Shown here: positions 1 through 5,064 of the stretch, in pieces | Numbering within the stretch: position 1 is the stretch's first letter | Layout of the letters: each line of letters starts with the position of its first letter | Assembly: GCA_000438115.1 (NCBI GenBank) | Contig: FR903585.1 | Span: 13,160-34,176, forward strand | Reading direction: 5' to 3' | Length of the DNA: 21,017 nucleotides | Source: Prevotella sp. CAG:617 | Lineage (GTDB): Bacteria > Bacteroidota > Bacteroidia > Bacteroidales > Bacteroidaceae | Translations under genes and position numbers: made by a program | Notes under the pieces: generated by a model | The model's input: only the letters and a program-made list of their open reading frames with translations | Database searches by the model: none | What the model was told of the DNA's origin: nothing

Positions 1-696
1 ATGCCCCCGCTCTTCCAGTACGCGGGGCATGAGAATTTCAATCACGTCACGGCGAATCTGGGCCAGCATCATCTCGTCAGCCTTTTCCTGCGAACCGGCT
101 TCGTCGGCCGTTATGAACTCGTCGTGCTGGGTTGATACCACAATGGTATGGATACCGACAGCCTTGCCGTTGTCGTCATACTCCACGGTTACCTGGCTCT
201 TGGAGTCAGGACGCAGGTAGGTCATCTGCTTGCCCTCCCGGCGTATTTCGGCCAATACAATCAGAATGTCGTGGGCCAGCGAAAGTGGCAACGGCATGTA
301 GGTATCGGTTTCGTTATTGGCATAACCGAACATCATGCCCTGATCGCCGGCTCCCTGCGACATGGGGTCCTGGCGCTCCACGCCACGGTTGATGTCGGCG
401 CTCTGCTCATGGATGGCGCTGAGAATACCGCAACTCTCGGCGTCGAACTTATACTCGGCTTTGGTGTAACCAATGCGGCGAATGGTGCGACGTACAATAT
501 CCTGCAAGTCGGCATAGGCTTTTGACTTTACTTCCCCGGCCACTACCACCTGTCCGGTAGTTACCAATGTTTCGCAAGCTACTTTTGAGTTGGAATCATA
601 GGCAATCAACTCGTCAAGTACAGCGTCCGATATCTGATCGGCCACTTTGTCGGGGTGTCCTTCTGACACCGATTCGGATGTAAATAAGTATCCCAT
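1..696 (-). CDS. metK: S-adenosylmethionine synthase, C-terminal part beyond window
   Basis: The enzyme makes S-adenosylmethionine from methionine and ATP in the cytosol. The reading frame runs without a stop from the ATG at 696 to the window edge and gives 232 residues. Known family members are roughly 400-430 residues, so about the last 45% is off the window. The N-terminus MGYLFTSESVSEGHPDK carries the catalytic GHPDK motif (residues 13-17). The signature GAGDQGMMFGYA falls at residues 115-126. Both are textbook MetK motifs, so the assignment is secure. The start fits the family, whose proteins begin just before the FTSES segment. The gene lies downstream of its own promoter and an unusually long leader (see the separate entries), which suggests post-transcriptional control. 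No frameshift or missing key residue is seen in the visible part. Confidence 0.97.
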   Translation of the reverse strand, partial: MGYLFTSESVSEGHPDKVADQISDAVLDELIAYDSNSKVACETLVTTGQVVVAGEVKSKAYADLQDIVRRTIRRIGYTKAEYKFDAESCGILSAIHEQSADINRGVERQDPMSQGAGDQGMMFGYANNETDTYMPLPLSLAHDILIVLAEIRREGKQMTYLRPDSKSQVTVEYDDNGKAVGIHTIVVSTQHDEFITADEAGSQEKADEMMLAQIRRDVIEILMPRVLEERGH

Positions 697-996
697 TGTT
701 TTTTTGAAAATATAAATAAATAATTAATGCTTCAAGCGCTTATCAAAAACCGGTCAAAGAGGGATGCGGACAAAAAAAAGGCGGCCATCTTTGTCAGATT
801 GTCGCTTGCTTGCCATTCAGGATTGAATGTATCATTGATTTCTATGGGTTTTAAAGCCTAAACGATAGTGCGCCAGACTTTCCTCACCGGCTCTACTGGA
901 AAACACGCCTCGCATGAGGAACACGCTCTACCGCTTTCTTTTAGCATTTTTTCCTGTGGTTGCAAGCAGCCAAATCTATCCACATTTCAATAACCG
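697..996 (-). promoter_or_regulatory. Long metK 5' leader (about 300 nt)
   Basis: This is the stretch between the predicted metK transcription start (about 996) and the ATG at 696. It is much longer than the leaders of the other genes here. Near the 5' end, TGTGG (984-980) can pair with CCACA (959-955) around a 20-nt loop that contains GATTTGGC and GCTTGCA. GCTAAAAG follows a few bases later. This loosely recalls the SAM-II riboswitch, but I cannot draw the required second pseudoknot stem before GCTAAAAG. Further down are a 6-bp hairpin (814-829) and a run of eight T on the minus strand (779-772) preceded by only a weak stem. A small Cys-rich frame lies inside (858-947). The regulatory role is inferred from position and length, not from a recognised family. 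Confidence 0.45.
858..947 (-). CDS. Possible Cys-rich leader peptide or small protein, 29 aa
   Basis: A short frame starts about 50 nt after the predicted metK transcription start. It begins MLKESGRACSSCEACF and ends in VWRTIV before TAG. AGGA lies five bases ahead of the ATG, a better ribosome-binding match than most genes in this window have. Three cysteines (residues 9, 12 and 15) form a CxxCxxC cluster. The frame ends 161 nt before metK. It could be a translated leader whose cysteine codons sense sulfur amino-acid supply, or a tiny metal-binding protein, or chance. Nothing homologous is recognised. A chance frame of this length is common, so only the ribosome-binding site, the position and the composition support it. 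Confidence 0.33.
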   Translation of the reverse strand: MLKESGRACSSCEACFPVEPVRKVWRTIV

Positions 997-1000
997 GGTG

Positions 1001-1031
1001 CAAAGGTAAGGATTTATTCCTTTACCCGCAA
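1001..1031 (-). promoter_or_regulatory. Bacteroidales-type promoter of metK
   Basis: On the minus strand the -7 box TACCTTTG (1008-1001) matches the Bacteroidetes consensus TAnnTTTG. A -33 TTG (1031-1029) lies 20 bases upstream. Transcription should start near 996, just past the end of the small lipoprotein gene, so metK does not depend on read-through from it. Confidence 0.75.
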
Positions 1032-1066
1032 CACCCGGAATGATAAGTTTTCTAAAAAAGCCTGAA

Positions 1067-1561
1067 TTATTTTGCTCCGCCCTGTTTGTTTTCAGGCTGC
1101 ACGATGGAGTCGTTTTCGCTCCAGCGTTTGTTTTGCAGCTGGCGGATGTAGTCGATACAGTTCTCGGAATAGTAGGTTACGGAGTCACACACCGTGGCAC
1201 AGATGCGGTCGTCCTTGAACAACACCTGATCACGCGTCTTGACATTACGCCATACGTCGGTGCCCTTGACGCGGCGGCAGAGCGGCCGCTCAACGGGAGT
1301 GCCGTCGGTCAGCTCGGCATAGAGCGAGTCCTTTGAAAAAATCACGAAAATGGTTTCGCGCTCACGCTCCAGACGTACTCCGGCGTCCCAGATGCGCACA
1401 CAACTGTGGAGCGCATTGCTCCAGGTATATCCGGCCGAGCGGATACAGCCGCGGGGGTCGCGGTCGGCCCCTACCAGGCGGCCGGCGGTAGTCACCTGCC
1501 GCGTCTTGCACGAAACAAGCGCAAACAGCAATATGGCGAAACAGCATAAAATCTTTTTCAT
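1067..1561 (-). CDS. Small predicted lipoprotein with GCIRSAGYTWS motif
   Basis: This 164-residue protein starts MKKILCCFAILLFALVSC. A lysine-initiated hydrophobic signal ends in the lipobox LVSC, so Cys18 should be lipidated and the mature protein anchored in the periplasm or outer membrane. After a short linker, residues about 31-60 hold the segment DPRGCIRSAGYTWS...HSCVRIWDAG. Its two cysteines bracket an aromatic core and may form a disulfide. Two more cysteines near the C-terminus (ICATVC) may form a second one. I recognise the Cys-SAGY pattern as a recurrent motif of small exported Bacteroidetes proteins but know no function. The gene follows tadA by 53 bp with no readable promoter between, so co-transcription is likely. 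The metK promoter lies just after its stop. Confidence 0.8.
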   Translation of the reverse strand: MKKILCCFAILLFALVSCKTRQVTTAGRLVGADRDPRGCIRSAGYTWSNALHSCVRIWDAGVRLERERETIFVIFSKDSLYAELTDGTPVERPLCRRVKGTDVWRNVKTRDQVLFKDDRICATVCDSVTYYSENCIDYIRQLQNKRWSENDSIVQPENKQGGAK

Positions 1562-1614
1562 ACGCGGTATTTTTTTCAGGAATCAGGAACAATCGTCAGG
1601 CTACGTCGCGGCGC

Positions 1615-2049
1615 TCAACGACGCTTTTGCCGGAAAAAGTCGGTCATCAGTGCCCCGCACTCGTCGGCCAACACGCCGGCCGTCACCTGTGTCTTGGGAT
1701 GGAGCATAGGTGCCTGCAGCGTGGTATAGCCGCGCTTGGGGTCGGACGCGCCATAGACCAAACGACCCAACTGCGCCCACGCCAGCGCACCGGCGCACAT
1801 GGGGCATGGCTCAACCGTAACGTAAAGCGTACATACGTCCAGATATTTTCCGCCCAGAGCGTTGGCCGCCGCCGTAATGGCCTGCATTTCGGCATGAGCC
1901 GTTACGTCGTGCAACATTTCGGTCAGGTTATGGGCACGCGCAATGATGCGGTCGCGACACACCACCACGGCGCCTACCGGCACCTCGCCCTGCTCTGCCG
2001 CCCTGCGGGCTTCCTCAAGGGCACGGTTCATATAAAAGGAATCGTCCAT
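1615..2049 (-). CDS. tadA: tRNA-specific adenosine deaminase
   Basis: TadA deaminates adenosine 34 of tRNA-Arg(ACG) to inosine, which widens wobble reading. The protein is 144 residues with the start used here. It has the zinc-dependent cytidine/adenosine deaminase signature: HAE at residues 52-54 (zinc ligand and catalytic glutamate) and PCPMC at 81-85 (two zinc cysteines). PVGAVVV upstream is also typical. An ATG 33 bases further upstream (2082) is in frame, but it sits inside the predicted -7 box of the gene's own promoter and so cannot be on that transcript. MDDSFYMNRALEEA also aligns with the usual N-terminus of the family. The lipoprotein gene follows and is probably in the same transcript. 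Guanine deaminase is a related alternative, but the length and context favour TadA. Confidence 0.93.
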   Translation of the reverse strand: MDDSFYMNRALEEARRAAEQGEVPVGAVVVCRDRIIARAHNLTEMLHDVTAHAEMQAITAAANALGGKYLDVCTLYVTVEPCPMCAGALAWAQLGRLVYGASDPKRGYTTLQAPMLHPKTQVTAGVLADECGALMTDFFRQKRR

Positions 2050-2079
2050 AGCGCTTGTATTCAGTGTTACTTGACGTGA

Positions 2080-2112
2080 CAAATTTACAAATAATAATCA
2101 ACAAACCGCAAA
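2080..2112 (-). promoter_or_regulatory. Promoter of tadA, overlapping upstream terminator
   Basis: The minus-strand -7 box is TAAATTTG (2087-2080). The -33 TTTG (2112-2109) is 21 bases upstream and is made from the T-tract of the preceding gene's terminator. Transcription should start near 2073, which excludes the in-frame ATG at 2082 and supports the start at 2049. Confidence 0.65.
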
Positions 2113-2130
2113 AAACGGTAAAAATTACCG
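2110..2130 (-). terminator. Intrinsic terminator of the acyltransferase gene
   Basis: CGGTAA (2130-2125) and TTACCG (2121-2116) form a perfect 6-bp stem with a 3-base loop, followed by six T on the minus strand. The stem contains the gene's own TAA stop codon. Confidence 0.7.
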
Positions 2131-3276
2131 TGCGAACCTTCCGCGCAACCACCGGCGCACGGGTTCGTCATAAAGGCGCAGGGCCGCATAGGCCAACACT
2201 ACCGAAGCCACGCATACGCCGAGCGCCACGGGCCACGTGTGGGCAAACGTGCGTCCGGAACCGCCGAGCAGCCAATGATAGAACAGATACATCAGCGGAT
2301 AGTGGACCATGTAGAGCGGATAGGACACGTCGCCCAGAAAACGGCATACGGAAGTAGAAAAACGGTCGGACGTAAGCCCCGAAGCCCCCAGCCAGAGCGC
2401 CACCGGAAAAGCCACCATGATGCAGAAGCACTCGAACACGCCGTTCAGACACACCGCTCCCGCACCCTCGACATAAGGCACATGGAACAGGACGGCCAGA
2501 ATAAGGGCACACCACCAAAAGGCGCCGCGCACCCTGACGGGACGGAAACAGCGCTGCAAAAGCATTCCCATGGTAAAGGGAAACAGCAGACGGATGAACC
2601 CGCCGGCCAGATTGACGGCATCACACTTCCAGCCCACGCCGAACATGCCGTAACCGGACACGTCGGCCACCGTAAAGCCGGCCAGGCATATTCCCAGCAC
2701 AGCCACCAGACACGCCAGTACGCGACGCGACAGACGATGAAGCCAGAAGGCATAGAGCACATTGCCGATATACTCGAAGAAAAGCGACCACGCCGGCCCG
2801 TTGAGCGGGAACATCTCGCCCGCCCCCCTGACCTCGTAGCTACTGCCCGAACAGGCCGGCACGAAACATACGGCACATACAAAGGCCAGCAGCGTCAGGG
2901 GAAGGCTTACGGACGTGCCGTCCCACTTCACACTGCCCTGCACCCAAAAGGAAACCAGACCGACCACGGCACCGAACACTACCATAGGGTGCAGCCGCAC
3001 CAGCCGCCGGCGGAAAAAGCCACCCAGCGTAAAGCCTCCCCTGCCCCAACGGTCGTTGTAGGCATAGGCCAGCACAAACCCCGAAAGCATAAAGAAAAAA
3101 TCGACAGCCAGATATCCGTGGTTGACCACACGGACCAGCCCGCCACCGGCAAAGGAATAGCCCTCGAACACATGATACCACACCACGAGCAGCGCAGCCA
3201 CGCCGCGCAACCCGTCGAGCAGGGCATAATGAGGCTTGGTATCGGCATAGGACGCCGAAGAATAAACAGACTTCAT
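2125..3276 (-). CDS. Acyltransferase-3 (OafA/YrhL-type) integral membrane protein
   Basis: Proteins of this family transfer acetyl or other acyl groups to cell-surface sugars across the inner membrane. With the start used here the protein has 383 residues, normal for the family, and about ten hydrophobic segments. The segment LDGLRGVAALLVVWYH holds the family's R-x10-H motif exactly (Arg24, His35), and a late segment reads YPLYMVHYPLMYLFY. The start is uncertain. ATGs at 3276 and 3285 both give a sensible N-terminus, while an in-frame ATG at 3402 lies upstream of the probable promoter and adds a non-conserved extension. The acceptor sugar cannot be told from sequence. No capsule or O-antigen genes are adjacent, so it looks like a stand-alone modification enzyme. 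It ends in its own terminator. Confidence 0.9.
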   Translation of the reverse strand: MKSVYSSASYADTKPHYALLDGLRGVAALLVVWYHVFEGYSFAGGGLVRVVNHGYLAVDFFFMLSGFVLAYAYNDRWGRGGFTLGGFFRRRLVRLHPMVVFGAVVGLVSFWVQGSVKWDGTSVSLPLTLLAFVCAVCFVPACSGSSYEVRGAGEMFPLNGPAWSLFFEYIGNVLYAFWLHRLSRRVLACLVAVLGICLAGFTVADVSGYGMFGVGWKCDAVNLAGGFIRLLFPFTMGMLLQRCFRPVRVRGAFWWCALILAVLFHVPYVEGAGAVCLNGVFECFCIMVAFPVALWLGASGLTSDRFSTSVCRFLGDVSYPLYMVHYPLMYLFYHWLLGGSGRTFAHTWPVALGVCVASVVLAYAALRLYDEPVRRWLRGRFAR

Positions 3277-3305
3277 ACGAATCATTAAGAATAAAAATGG
3301 TACAT

Positions 3306-3345
3306 CCGGCAACCGGCCTGCCTCGTTACGCAAAACCGGCAACCG
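3306..3345. repeat. Two copies of CCGGCAACCG, 30 bp apart
   Basis: The 10-mer CCGGCAACCG occurs at 3306-3315 and again at 3336-3345. Both copies lie in the 5' leader of the acyltransferase transcript. The 30-bp period is about three helical turns. They could be operator half-sites or simply a small duplication. Confidence 0.5.
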
Positions 3346-3369
3346 TCGGAAAGGTTGTTTTTCAGTTGG

Positions 3370-3377
3370 CAAACTTA
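3370..3377 (-). promoter_or_regulatory. Probable -7 box of the acyltransferase promoter
   Basis: TAAGTTTG on the minus strand matches TAnnTTTG, but no TTG lies 19-21 bases upstream, so the promoter may be weak or activator-dependent. It implies a leader of about 90 nt before the start at 3276. Confidence 0.45.
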
Positions 3378-3439
3378 CAAAAAAAAGACCGTACAGCCGC
3401 ATCTCCGCCTGCCAAATATCCGGATGCTGATACTAACGG

Positions 3440-3479
3440 AACCAGGTAGGACCTTGCAGGAACCAGCTCCGACCTGGTT
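3440..3479. repeat. Long orphan hairpin in intergenic region
   Basis: AACCAGGTAGGA (3440-3451) pairs with TCCGACCTGGTT (3468-3479) with a single mismatch around a 16-base loop. The right arm is followed by TTTACTT on the plus strand. It lies between two divergent promoters, with no gene upstream that would need a terminator in either direction. It could be part of a small RNA, a protein-binding site or the remnant of an element. The rest of the 3277-3688 gap holds no supportable gene. Confidence 0.5.
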
Positions 3480-3688
3480 TTACTTACCCGGCAGGTATTT
3501 TTTTCAAGGCCGGCCGACATATTTCGTCCGAGCATCCGTACCGCCCTGTTGCCGCACACTGCCTCCAACCAAAGGCGGGTGCATAAATTAATGTGTATCA
3601 CTCAGGAAAACATATAAAAGCAATTGAGCACTTATATTTTTTTAATTTTTTATTCAATGCAAAAGCACTTGATTTGAAATGTTTTCCA

Positions 3689-3696
3689 TATATTTG
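3689..3696 (+). promoter_or_regulatory. -7 box of the LytTR leader transcript
   Basis: TATATTTG matches TAnnTTTG exactly and is followed by CACC. The nearest TTG upstream (3669-3671) gives a spacing of only 17 bases, shorter than the usual 19-21. Transcription would start near 3701 and give a leader of about 450 nt before the LytTR gene. Confidence 0.6.
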
Positions 3697-3700
3697 CACC

Positions 3701-4151
3701 GCATTCTTGCTCACATGGCGCAAACTCACGATACGATAAATATCAAGAGCATCTGCGCGGGGAAAAGGATGTGCATGTATTAAAAAGGCGTTTGCTTAAC
3801 ACGTTGTTCTTGGCACACTGGAATCTCGCAAATTCTAAAGTATCAGTCAAGACGCAACAAGGCAGATAATCGCGGGATGTGTGCAAAAGAATTGTTCTAT
3901 ATGGTCTTTATATCTTGATTAAGAAAATCAAGACAAGACTGAATATCTATACAGGAACGTCTATTCCATATCAGCGTGGAACTGCACGTCGACTGTTCTG
4001 CTGATATGGGCAATGCGAGAGCCTCAGTGTACGGAACGACAGACAGGCATGTTTTCCACGCTTTTTTCATATCTGGAAATTATAGTCATTAAATTTTACC
4101 ATTTGAGCCTGTTGGAAAACCAGTCCCACATTTTTATGCTGCATTGGCAGC
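3701..4151 (+). promoter_or_regulatory. Long structured leader upstream of the LytTR gene
   Basis: About 450 nt lie between promoter and gene with strong local pairing. TCTTGATT (3913-3920) pairs perfectly with AATCAAGA (3926-3933), extended by GTCTT (3904-3908) with AAGAC (3935-3939). CCATATCAGC (3966-3975) pairs perfectly with GCTGATATGG (4000-4009). Inside that second hairpin, GCGTGGAA (3974-3981) is complementary to TTCCACGC (4054-4061), which is followed directly by six T. That pairing would give a pseudoknot or a terminator-like alternative. TTTCCA (4053-4058) can instead pair with TGGAAA (4074-4079). Mutually competing stems next to a T-run are what an attenuator or riboswitch looks like. 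I recognise no named RNA family. Two very short open frames lie within it (3715-3783 and 3877-3918). Confidence 0.55.
3715..3783 (+). CDS. Possible leader peptide, 22 aa
   Basis: This is the first ATG on the predicted leader transcript, some 15 nt from its start. The peptide is MAQTHDTINIKSICAGKRMC followed by Met-Tyr and TAA. No clear Shine-Dalgarno precedes it, but most Bacteroidales genes lack one. There is no run of a single amino acid that would mark a classical attenuation peptide. A second 13-codon frame (3877-3918, MCAKELFYMVFIS) ends inside the first hairpin. Either could couple translation to folding of the leader, or both could be chance. Confidence 0.25.
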   Translation: MAQTHDTINIKSICAGKRMCMY

Positions 4152-4571
4152 ATGACGTTAACTTGTATGCAGACTAAATTATGCTTTGGTGTTTACGGAG
4201 AGTTGTATATTGTAGACCTTAACCAAGTTATCTATTTTAAGGCCGATGACCATTATACACACGTCTGTTATGCCTCAGGAACTCATTTCATGATACCTTT
4301 CGGACTATCAAAAGTAGAAGAAGCCATTCACGAGAAACCTCTTTTTTGCAAGCAATTCGTAAGATTAGGTCGCACCTACATTGTCAATTTAGGGAGCGTA
4401 TTCCATATCAATGCCGTTAAGCAAGTATTGCTTGTATCAGACAGTCATGGTGTGAACCACACCATACATCTGCCCAAGCCTGTACTACGCTCTCTGATGG
4501 GACTGATTGACGAAGCCGTAGCACAAAACAATGAACGAAAAATTACAAACGAAAAAGCGACCAAAAACTAA
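4152..4571 (+). CDS. Stand-alone LytTR-family DNA-binding regulator
   Basis: LytTR domains bind direct-repeat DNA sites and usually sit behind a receiver domain, as in AgrA or AlgR. This 139-residue protein is almost only the LytTR domain. The first strand region is VDLNQVIYFKADDHYTHVCY (residues 21-40). The diagnostic second half, FVRLGRTYIVNLGSVFHI, is at residues 69-86. The last 20 residues are polar and probably unstructured. There is no receiver domain, signal peptide or membrane segment, so its activity is probably set by its own amount, and the long leader would be the control point. An ATG at 4167 is an alternative start. The next genes on the strand are the two large exported proteins, and direct repeats suited to a LytTR protein lie between. 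That it regulates them is inference. Confidence 0.85.
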   Translation: MTLTCMQTKLCFGVYGELYIVDLNQVIYFKADDHYTHVCYASGTHFMIPFGLSKVEEAIHEKPLFCKQFVRLGRTYIVNLGSVFHINAVKQVLLVSDSHGVNHTIHLPKPVLRSLMGLIDEAVAQNNERKITNEKATKN

Positions 4572-4719
4572 TTCAAAAAACTACTTGTATCCCAAGTTCA
4601 GAACAAAGACACCGACCCTGCATCCGGCACGACCAGCCCAAAATATCTGTTTTTAAGATTCTCATACACTATACGGTAAAAATAAAAAACGATAGATTTT
4701 TATTTCTAAGCCTATATTC

Positions 4720-4742
4720 AAAGTCTTACAAAAAAAGACTTT
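4720..4742 (+). terminator. Perfect hairpin after the LytTR gene, weak terminator candidate
   Basis: AAAGTCTT (4720-4727) pairs perfectly with AAGACTTT (4735-4742) around a 7-base loop. The stem is AT-rich and the nearest T-run (ATTTTTG) starts six bases later, so termination would be inefficient. It may instead protect the 3' end of the LytTR messenger. Confidence 0.35.
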
Positions 4743-4891
4743 ACGGAATTTTTGTGCCTTATATTTTCAGAACTGACAGACTTTCTATCCTCATGTATTC
4801 TCCCAAAAGAAAAAAATACGAGTCCGCGAAGACAGACAATTCCCCCTTTTTTCATGTATAAAAGAAAACACACAGGAAAGCACAATTTAAA

Positions 4892-4920
4892 TTCACGAAA
4901 AGAATGGCATAGTTCACGAA
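4892..4920 (+). promoter_or_regulatory. Two TTCACGAA direct repeats, likely activator site
   Basis: TTCACGAA is present at 4892-4899 and 4913-4920, exactly 21 bp apart, so both copies face the same side of the helix. LytTR proteins are known to bind pairs of roughly 9-bp direct repeats with about two turns between starts. A degenerate third copy (CACAGGAA, 4871-4878) lies another 21 bp upstream. The pair ends about 40 bp before the -7 box of the large gene, and the neighbouring gene encodes a LytTR protein. The repeats are seen directly; binding by that protein is inferred. Confidence 0.5.
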
Positions 4921-4960
4921 TAACACGACATGAGGCAAATGCCCCGCATAAAAATGTGTT

Positions 4961-4968
4961 TAATTTTG
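4961..4968 (+). promoter_or_regulatory. -7 box of the promoter for the giant exported protein
   Basis: TAATTTTG matches TAnnTTTG. The sequence 19-21 bases upstream (around 4937-4942, AAATGC) has no TTG, so the -33 element is missing. That fits a promoter that needs an activator bound at the repeats upstream. Transcription would start near 4973 and leave a leader of about 90 nt. Confidence 0.5.
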
Positions 4969-4988
4969 TCAGCGAATGATGTATGCAT

Positions 4989-5010
4989 ACTCCTATATAT
5001 AAATAGGGGT
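4989..5010 (+). promoter_or_regulatory. Hairpin in the 5' leader of the giant gene
   Basis: ACTCCTAT (4989-4996) pairs with ATAGGGGT (5003-5010) as eight pairs including one G-U, with a 6-base loop. It lies near the 5' end of the predicted messenger and 54 bases before the start codon. A 5' stem like this commonly stabilises long messengers; no regulator family is recognised. Confidence 0.4.
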
Positions 5011-5064
5011 GTAACAAAAACGAAACATATAAATTATAAAAATAATCTTTTAAAACGCTGAATC

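Noticed and set aside
868..890. GAGGAAAGTC on the minus strand, resembling the conserved 5' core of RNase P RNA
   Set aside because: Only about 170 nt remain before metK, and the matching 3' core and other conserved RNase P blocks are absent.
2239..3288. A 349-codon open frame on the plus strand
   Set aside because: It is antisense to the acyltransferase, has His/Gln/Arg-rich composition typical of an out-of-frame shadow, and shows no domain.
3362..3601. A 79-codon minus-strand frame over the orphan hairpin
   Set aside because: It has no promoter or ribosome-binding site and irregular composition, and it runs through the hairpin and into the acyltransferase promoter.
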